Source of the DNA: Gnetum montanum
Taxonomy: Eukaryota > Streptophyta > Gnetopsida > Gnetales > Gnetaceae
Direction of reading: 5' to 3'
DNA: 64,000 bases
NCBI GenBank assembly: GCA_015680685.1
Contig: MNCI01005623.1
Location: forward strand, 1,155,441 to 1,219,440
Shown: positions 57,147 through 64,000 of the stretch, one piece after another
Position numbering within the stretch: the first letter of the stretch is position 1
Layout: each line of letters opens with the position of its first letter
Program-made: the position numbers and the translations under genes
The notes under the pieces: model-generated
Databases searched by the model: none
What the model saw: only the letters and a program-made list of their open reading frames with translations
What the model was told of the DNA's origin: nothing

Positions 57147-57238
57147 TTAAAAAAATTTATAACTCAATACTATCTATTAGAATCAAACCTATGACTTGGG
57201 ATTAGTAGGCCAAGACTCTTACCACTATTCTAACACTT
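57147..57238 (-). mobile_element. tRNA-derived SINE, copy 3
   Basis: Minus-strand AGTGTTAGAATAGTGGTAAG (A box), CATAGGTTTGATTCT (B box), TATTGAGTTATAAATT tail. A close match to copies 1 and 2. An N sits at its tail end. Confidence 0.6.
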
Positions 57239-59700
57239 TAATAAAATATTAAAAATAAATATTAATAAAATCAATAAAAATATTAGGTTACCAAAGAATT
57301 AAGACCATTCAATACATTCATTCTTTATTATCAAATAACATATTATTGCACTTGAAAAATTTGGTTGCTAGAAAAATTGAAAATCATAGGTGTGGAACAA
57401 TTTTTACCTTGGAAAAATTGAAAATCATAGGTGTGGAAAAATTTGGTTGCTAGAAAAATTGAAAATCATAGAAAGAGATCTAAGGTGTATTGGATAGTTT
57501 GGAAAATCACCTAGGGACTTGAAGAATGTAAATAAAGGTAAAATATGGGAAATGAAATTTTATATTTGAATGAAATTAATACAATAATTAAAACTTAAAA
57601 TGAATTTTGTGCAACAAATGAACTATAAACCTTATTAAAAATAGCAATATGCTTAACGTATAAAGTTTAAAGGAGTACAGATTATGTGGTCAAATGCACA
57701 AGAAGCTTTCTTGGATAGAGTTTGAAGCCTTTTGAAGCTTTAGGTTGTGTTTTGCAATCAAACTTTATGATCTAGGTACTTCCCAACTCCAATCGCTAAG
57801 AACTCCTTGCTGGTTTTCACTTGAATATGCAACTCTAGTTAACAGTGGTGTAAATGATGGTGTTCAACTCTTATTGTAATGGTACTACACTAAGAGTCTC
57901 TAGTGCTTAGGTAGATACTAATCTGCTCCAAAAGCCTTGCAAATGCCAAATGGATTTAAAGTGCTCAAGGTTGTGAGGTTGCAAAAAATGTTTGGAATCT
58001 GAATAATATGTTCAAGTTTTTCTTTCATGGGCTTTAATATTCCTGATTTTAGAATGCAAATTTTTCTCATGATTGCTGATGGATTAGAGTTATTTTCATG
58101 TGTAACAGGTCATAATTCTTAATGTAGTTTTCCATATATGGCAATTTTTAACACCCAAGGATCATCAAAACCACCTTGAATACTAAAAATAGTAAACAAA
58201 ATTTTGTTACTAGGCTGACTTCACCTCAACTACGTTGGCCTTGGAAAGTTATGCTAAAATTATTGAAATATGTTAGGAAATATGGTGACTATGTTGGTGA
58301 TGTGAAGATTGCTAAGAATTTTTGATAATTATGCTATTCATGTTGTAGCTGCTAGAGATTGTAATGAATACACTAGCCATTGCTGGAAAATGAAAATCCC
58401 AACAACTCCAACATTAGATGTGTGTAGCTCCAACGTTGTAAAGGCCATAACCATCATAAAACCCATGAAAATGCCAAATTTGATAGTCCCCAAGGTGTTT
58501 TTAGCCTTTCCAAGCCCAAATATGGACATGACATTACTTTTCCTAGTTGGGAAGTGAGGTGCTAACAATTTATGAGGCATTTTTCAGCCTCAAAAAGTTA
58601 AAGTATGTAAGATTCCAATCCATGAGCCACAAACCTTACATTTGCAATGAAATCTTGTCTCAAGTTGGATGGTGAAGGTTAGAACTTAACATGAATTTTC
58701 TCAGTGATGTTTTATTGGCTCCTCTTTGTTGATGTTTGGAGGATTGACCCAAGAGACATTGACAAAGAACACAAAACATCATTATACATTTATCATCAAT
58801 GTTTCCTCTCCATGCTTGATTCAGTAGTGTCAAACCATGACAAAGAGTTCTTGTGATGATAGAAAAGTATTATGATGAATAAATATAGGTTAAAGGCTAT
58901 GTTTGGTCATGAAGAAATGGTCATAGGGTTAACAATGAGTTCAAATGTTGACATTGTGGCTACATCTATGGAAATGACATTTTGGCTAATCAATGTAGTC
59001 TTCACACTTCATGCTTTAAAGTGTTGGTCACTCAATAATGTTTTTGATAAACCACATTCCAGTCCAAGGTTTCGTAGGCTATTAGGCTCCTCCCTTTATG
59101 TGTTTGAAGCCAATGATTTATCTTTTGGACTTCTTTGGCCTTTCAACTTCTTGACAATTTTTTTTGGATGAAACCTTCATTGGGTTTCATTACAAAGGAT
59201 GAATTTAGTTTGGATTTCTCATTGAATGAGATGTGTTATATCCAATGAACTTGATTGTGAAGCATAACAAAGAAGATATCACATGGTCACAATGCACGAG
59301 TGCTAAACATTGATCATCATCATTGTTCAAGGTAAGGAAGGTTATAATTAGGCTATGTGGAACAAGCATCCTTAGTATAGTAGAACAAGCTAACTAAATC
59401 TTGTGCATAAGGTCATGTTGGAACTTTTTGTTGCAATGAGTTGCATATTTGCAATGACTTTAGGCTTCATTCTGAAAGCACAACTCCAAGAGAACAAAAA
59501 AAAAATAAAAATAAAACATGTTGTTATATAATACCATAGAAGTTCACATGAGATCATCAAAAAACTATGTCACCATAGGTTATTATTATTACAAAGCTTT
59601 ACAGTTCATTTATTGTGCTAAATAGAGAGAGATAGAGAAAGGTCATGCAAGCTTGCTTATCATTAGTTGTAACATTGTTCATGTTAACTTTTTGGTTTGT
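57239..59700. other. unassigned region, may include the 3' end and LTR of element C
   Basis: 57,354-57,475 holds three copies of GAAAAATTGAAAATCATAG with GTGTGGA spacers. Otherwise AT-rich with short open stretches (58,309-58,557; 58,872-59,171) that have no recognised domain. For the minus-strand element C, the 3' LTR should lie here, but without its partner I cannot delimit it. Confidence 0.35.
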
Positions 59701-59719
59701 ACCTATTAAGAAGGTTGCA

Positions 59720-60900
59720 TTAGATGTAATAATATTTTAGATAGGAATGATTGACCAAATTGGCCAACTCATTCCCATCCATGTCTGCCACTCTAAAGGT
59801 TCCATTGTCATAGGTCTTGATAATCAAGAAAGGCCCTTTCCAGCTAGCTAAGAACTTGTCTGCATGCTCATGGATAGTCTTGAGGACTAGGTCCCCCTTA
59901 TTAATATTTATTTTATTTAGGTCATGGCAGTGTTGTTGCTTCTACCTCTTCTAGTATCACTCAGTGTGAGCAAGTGTCTATACCTATTTCTCTTCCACCA
60001 AGTCCAAGTCAATGGTATGTAGCTTCTTATTCTATTCATTGGTGATAAGATATGATAGAGCCACCCTTAGTGATGGAACTTGTAAATCAAAAGGAAAAAT
60101 AGACTCAAAACCATAAACCAGGCTATATAGGGTTACACCAATTATGGTTTGATAGGTTGTTCAGTAGGACCAAAGTGCACAAACAAGCCTCTCAAGCCAC
60201 TTGCATATACTATTGTTTAGCATCTTTTTCACCAATTTTATGATGGATTTGTTGTTACCTTTAGCTTATCCATTGGCTTGAGGGTAGTATGTTAATGAAA
60301 AGAAAAGCTTAATTCCCAAGTCTTGATAAAAGCTTCACATTCCTTGGCTACTAAATTATGGTTTGTGGCTATGGTCATAGGTATGTCAAAATGGACCACT
60401 ATGTTATCAAGTATGAATCTACAAACTTGTTGAGATGTTGTCTTCCTTAGGGGAATAGCTTCAATTGACTTTGTGAAGTATTTGGTTGTAGTGATGATAA
60501 AGATTTACCCTATGGAAGACTTAGGCATTATAGGTCCAATGATGTCAAATTCCCACCATTAAAATGACCAAGTTATTTGAGTAGTATGTAACTTAGTTGG
60601 TGGCACATGTATTATGTTGCTCTGCCATTGGTAGGTGTCACAAGTTTTGACCTTTCGTAGGTAGTTGCTTTCCATATAGGGCTACTAGATCTAATGTTAA
60701 TGACCATGGCTCTAATTCTTATATGTTCCCCACATACACTCTCATGAACTTGATTAAAGATTGTGCAGGCTTCGATTTTATGTAAGTACTCTAAAAATAT
60801 GTCATCATAGGATCATTGACATAATGTGTTATCACCTACAATCACATACTATTTTGATCTTTTATGTACAACATCCTTTGGAGAAGTAGTCAGGCCTTAT
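59720..60900 (-). pseudogene. pol: integrase of element C
   Basis: The core starts FDIIGPI (first D kept). The second D block is T-N-H-N instead of T-D-N-G, and the E of Q-A-E is K, so two catalytic residues are lost. C-terminal KGDLVLKTIHEHADKFLASW, then VADMDGNELANLVNHSYLK, is the best-preserved part and matches B. Confidence 0.7.
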
Positions 60901-60984
60901 GGAGATTCACCATGAATAAGGTAAAACTTAATATCATCATACCACTCATTTTGAGAAGCAGTACTAACAAAGGCTATGTAGTTG

Positions 60985-61960
60985 TCCTCAATGTTCTGCA
61001 TGATGGGGAATAGCATAGTTCATGATTAATGAAGGTAACCTGCTAAATACATTAGGCATCACACTGAGAGCTAGAGTTGCAATGGGATTGACTAATGCAT
61101 TTTCAATCTTAGATATATGTTGAATACTAAAATTTTTTAATTGTTTCATTAGTTGCTTTCCTAGATCATGGTAAGCTTGCAAATGTTTGGATTTACATGC
61201 ATAAACCTCTATTACTTGGTTAACAATAAGTTTTGAATCAACTTTAATGATTAGTCATTTGATTCCTAGGTCACAAGATATCATTATTACACTTATCAAT
61301 CCTTCATATTCAAACATGTTATTGGTACATGGGAATTGAAAATGGTAAGTGATGGGTTGGATTTCACTAGACAGAAATGTTATAATGGTGGCTACACTAG
61401 TCCATGGGTATTTGAAGCTCCACCAAAGTGCATAATTGCCTCATAGTCCTTAAGTACATCACTAACAATGTTAACATGCTCGTCAAGGAAATTGGGGTCA
61501 ATCACTACATGATCTTTCACTGGGAAAATAGTAAGTTGTGTGGCTATAGCTTGATCTTTTGTTGAGACTTGAAAGATGTAATGTAGGTCAAACTCTATTG
61601 TTATGGATTTCCAGTGGGCTATATGACCACTTTCATAGATATTAGTTGTAATGGCTCTAAGCATGTTGTCCTTGTAAATGACATTACTTTGGCTCCTGAA
61701 GAGGTAGTGTCTCAACTTCTTCAATGAGAAGACTAGTGCTAGACAATACTTCTCCACTTCGGTATATCAGGTCTCACAAGCAATCAATGCATGGCATAGG
61801 TAGTATACAAGAAACTCTACTCCATCATCTTATTTCTAACAAAGTAGAGATGCAATGAACATGTCTAAGATAGCAAGATAGATCTAAAAATGTTTATCCT
61901 TATGTGAGGAATAGACCATGGGTAGTTGTACCAACACTGGCTTAAAGGTTTTCAAAGGCT
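60985..61960 (-). pseudogene. pol: RNase H region of element C
   Basis: 61,392-61,757 (minus) reads MEKYCLALVFSLKKLRHYLF and NIYESGHIAHWKSITIEFDL, matching B 23,690-23,960. It keeps the KLRHY and HWKS tryptophan/leucine positions that are stops in B. 61,182-60,988 has IENALVNPIATLALSVM, the end of the second RNase H. Confidence 0.65.
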
Positions 61961-62009
61961 TCTTAGCATTGAGCCATCCACTCATAGTGAACTAATTTCT
62001 TAAGCAAGT

Positions 62010-62820
62010 GTTACATGGGTTGTAACTTGTATGTAATTTTGGCAATAAACCTACAAACAAATTGTTATTTTCGTTGCAATTCCAAAAGCTCCTTAAGATT
62101 AGTTGGTGTTGCCAAGTTGGATATGACCTTTACCTTATCAAGGTCAACACATATTCCTACTTCAGATACTAAAAAGCCAAGCATCTTACTGGTTTTAACA
62201 CCAAAGACACACTTCTTGGGATTAAGCCTAAGCTCACATTTGAGACATTATTTTAGCACAAGGTCAAGGTCATTTGCATGGTCACTAGCCATTTTGGACT
62301 TAACGGTTATATCATCTATGTAGTCATTGAGTAATCCTAGCATGTAATTGCTAAAGAAATAGGTCATTTCTCATTGATAAGAGGCTCCTAAGTTCTTTAG
62401 AGTAAAGCACATCATGGTGTAGCAAAAGGTGCTCCAAGGAGTCAAGAAGGTCATATATAGTTGATGTTTTGGGTTAATCCTAACTTGGGTGTATCCCAAA
62501 AATCCATCCATGAATGATACTAAGGCATGTCTAGTTGTAGTATCAATAAGTTTCTTGATACTAGGCAAAGGGAAATCATTCTTGATGGTTTCCTTATTCA
62601 AGTCCTAGAAATTGATATAGATATGTATACTCCCATTTTTCATAGGGACTACCACTATGTTGGACACCCATTCCACATACTTGATAGCTCTAATAAAACT
62701 AGCTTGATATAGTTTTGTGATTTCATCATGAATTCCGAGGGCCAAATCTTATCTAACCTTACAAACTTTTTTCTTAACTGGCTTGATACTCATGCCTAGT
62801 TTGATATTCTATTGTACTAG
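62010..62820 (-). pseudogene. pol: reverse transcriptase of element C
   Basis: Blocks NDFPLPSIKKLIDTTTRHAL, FMDGFLGYTQVRI and TPWSTFCYTMM, then YIDD (62,322-62,311) with both catalytic aspartates intact, then LRLNPKKCVFGVKTSKMLGF and PTNLKEL. A few frameshifts and stops. B has YVGD at the same place. Confidence 0.75.
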
Positions 62821-63216
62821 GCATGGGTCATGACCTATCATATCTTCATATGACCATGCAAAGACCTTAATGTTGACTTGGAGAACCTTTGTGGTGTCTT
62901 GAACACATTGAGGTTCTAATGAGGAACTTAGTTTTAGTATTTTCTCCTCACCATTATCTGTCATACCAAGAACCTCAACTAGAGAGTCTTTAATAATGTC
63001 ACTGGTCTCAAGGTCAAGGGTTTTGACTAGGTTTGTAGGCCATTCTAGAGGTTTCTCTATAGAGGCTATGTGGTCGATAAGATCCTTAGGCTCAAAATCT
63101 AAGTAATTAAGGTCTATTATCCATTCAACATCATCATGAGGTTCACTTAGGCTCAAAGGAAAATTGATTTTCTTCAAGGCATTCACACTCCAATCCTGCA
63201 TGTCAATCATAAGCAC
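62809..63216 (-). pseudogene. pol: RT leader of element C
   Basis: 135 codons open. LEWPTNLVKTLDLETSDIIK aligns with B WPKHMLQALDLEARDVTE, and KVFAWSYEDMIGHDP with B DVFTWLYNEMLGLDP. Its 5' end lies just after TGACATGCAG (minus, about 63,200), a possible 3' splice site, at the same relative place as GATGGCAG in B. Confidence 0.65.
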
Positions 63217-63229
63217 ATTAAGTGGTACC

Positions 63230-64000
63230 TAGGTAAAAAAATGAGTAAATACTTCCAAAATAATGTAAAACACTTCAGTAATAATGCATGGATAACAAAA
63301 AACATATTACATCAATGATCAAGCAAATTTTAAATAAGGCCACTAAGGTTACAGGAGGTAGGTGAAACAAATGGGATGAGGCAAAGACCAAATAAGATCA
63401 AATGAAGGCCAAATGATGGTAGAATGGAGCCAAATGAAAGTCAAATGATGATCATACTTCATTCAATGATGTCATTTAGGATAAAAACATGGTCAATAGA
63501 TGCCATATAGGTGGATTTACAATGGATAAGGTGCATCAAAGGCTAAAAAGCATGAAATGAGGCTAAATAATGGCAAAATGATGGTCAACTATGGTCCAGT
63601 GATGACCAAGTAATAGTTGAGCCTCATGAAATGATGTCAAATAAAGCCAAAGCCTAGTCATCTAGGGTTACAAAAGAGAAGGACAACCAAATAAGGCAAA
63701 ACAAAGTTAACTAGCATGGAATAAAGGCCAAATGATACCCAAATGATGATCAAGTGGGATCAAATGAAGCTAAATAATGATGAAATGATGGTCAAACCCT
63801 ATCAAATGACATAGAAAAATGTCAATAAAGGTCATAATAAGGTGAAACAACATGAAATAATGTCAATTCAAGTTAGTTAAGGTCAAATGGTGACAAATGA
63901 TAGAAACATTTGGTGGGATAGGGCCCAAATGATGCTAAAATGATAAAAATTAAGCCAAATTACACTAAATGATTAATCAATAAAGGAAAAAAATGCTTAA
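63230..64000 (-). repeat. degenerate TCAAATGATG repeat region upstream of RT (C)
   Basis: Plus-strand text is made of loosely repeated GGTCAAATGATG, GCCAAATGA and similar 10-16 bp phrases, without a frame. In a standard gypsy element protease would be here. Confidence 0.55.

Larger units (their letters stand above)
59700..64000 (-). mobile_element. Tat-like LTR retrotransposon C, pol part
   Basis: Minus-strand order (right to left): non-coding repeat DNA (63,230-64,000), RT leader, RT, RNase H, second RNase H remnant, integrase. Protein similarity to element B extends through all domains, including the RT leader and the C-terminal VNHSYLK. gag, protease and both LTRs are not seen; the copy runs off the right edge. 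Confidence 0.75.

Noticed and set aside
56860-57150. 96-codon open frame with repeated HEMLIFxWLSVG
   Set aside because: It is the translation of the 108-bp LTR duplication followed by flanking DNA.

Overview
This window is intergenic DNA from a large plant nuclear genome. No intact host gene is visible. Almost all recognisable coding sequence is decayed Ty3/gypsy LTR retrotransposon, with nested insertions, tRNA-derived SINEs, an insertion carrying host-gene fragments, single-N assembly joins and one 856-base N gap. The very large elements, the Tat-like and Athila-like lineages and the heavy C-to-T decay suggest a big, strongly methylated plant genome. A gymnosperm is plausible, but the sequence does not prove it.

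Layout. (1) 1-4215, minus strand: Athila-like copy A1 (5' LTR, PBS, gag, protease). RT, RNase H and integrase are deleted, and the copy runs off the left edge. (2) 4340-6500, plus strand: 3' end of a chromovirus (RNase H tail, integrase C-terminus, chromodomain, LTR). (3) 6500-34400, minus strand: one Athila-like copy, A2, cut apart by two insertions. The first is element B (9961-28478), an 18.5-kb Tat-like element with a perfect CTAGC target duplication. The second is insertion E (30434-32993), flanked by a 10-bp duplication and carrying pieces of at least two host genes. (4) 34400-36719: unassigned old sequence. (5) 36725-46802, plus strand: complete but decayed Athila-like copy A4 with both LTRs. 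(6) 46803-48201 and 57025-57146: one unidentified older sequence split by (7) copy A5 (48202-57024, perfect ACTAT duplication). A5 has gag but no pol and carries a different long coding region ending in coiled coil. (8) 57147-59700: SINE, short repeats and unassigned DNA. (9) 59700-64000, minus strand: pol of a second Tat-like element, C, with a repeat-rich non-coding block directly upstream of its RT.

The most unusual structure is inside element B. Protease and RT are separated by about 5.8 kb holding a separate minus-strand gene. That gene has its own TATA box, a start codon and at least six consensus splice donors. A roughly 30-bp minisatellite motif (TAAACTAGC core) sits in the non-coding DNA around the coding blocks. 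The second notable feature is the repeated formation of pol-less derivatives in the Athila-like family (A1 and A5), one of which carries the new long coding region.

All retroelement genes here are inactive. Most premature stops are one C-to-T or G-to-A change from the residue in sister copies, and several catalytic residues are lost. Boundaries given to the base are the LTR, target-duplication and PBS calls. Domain limits inside decayed genes are approximate.
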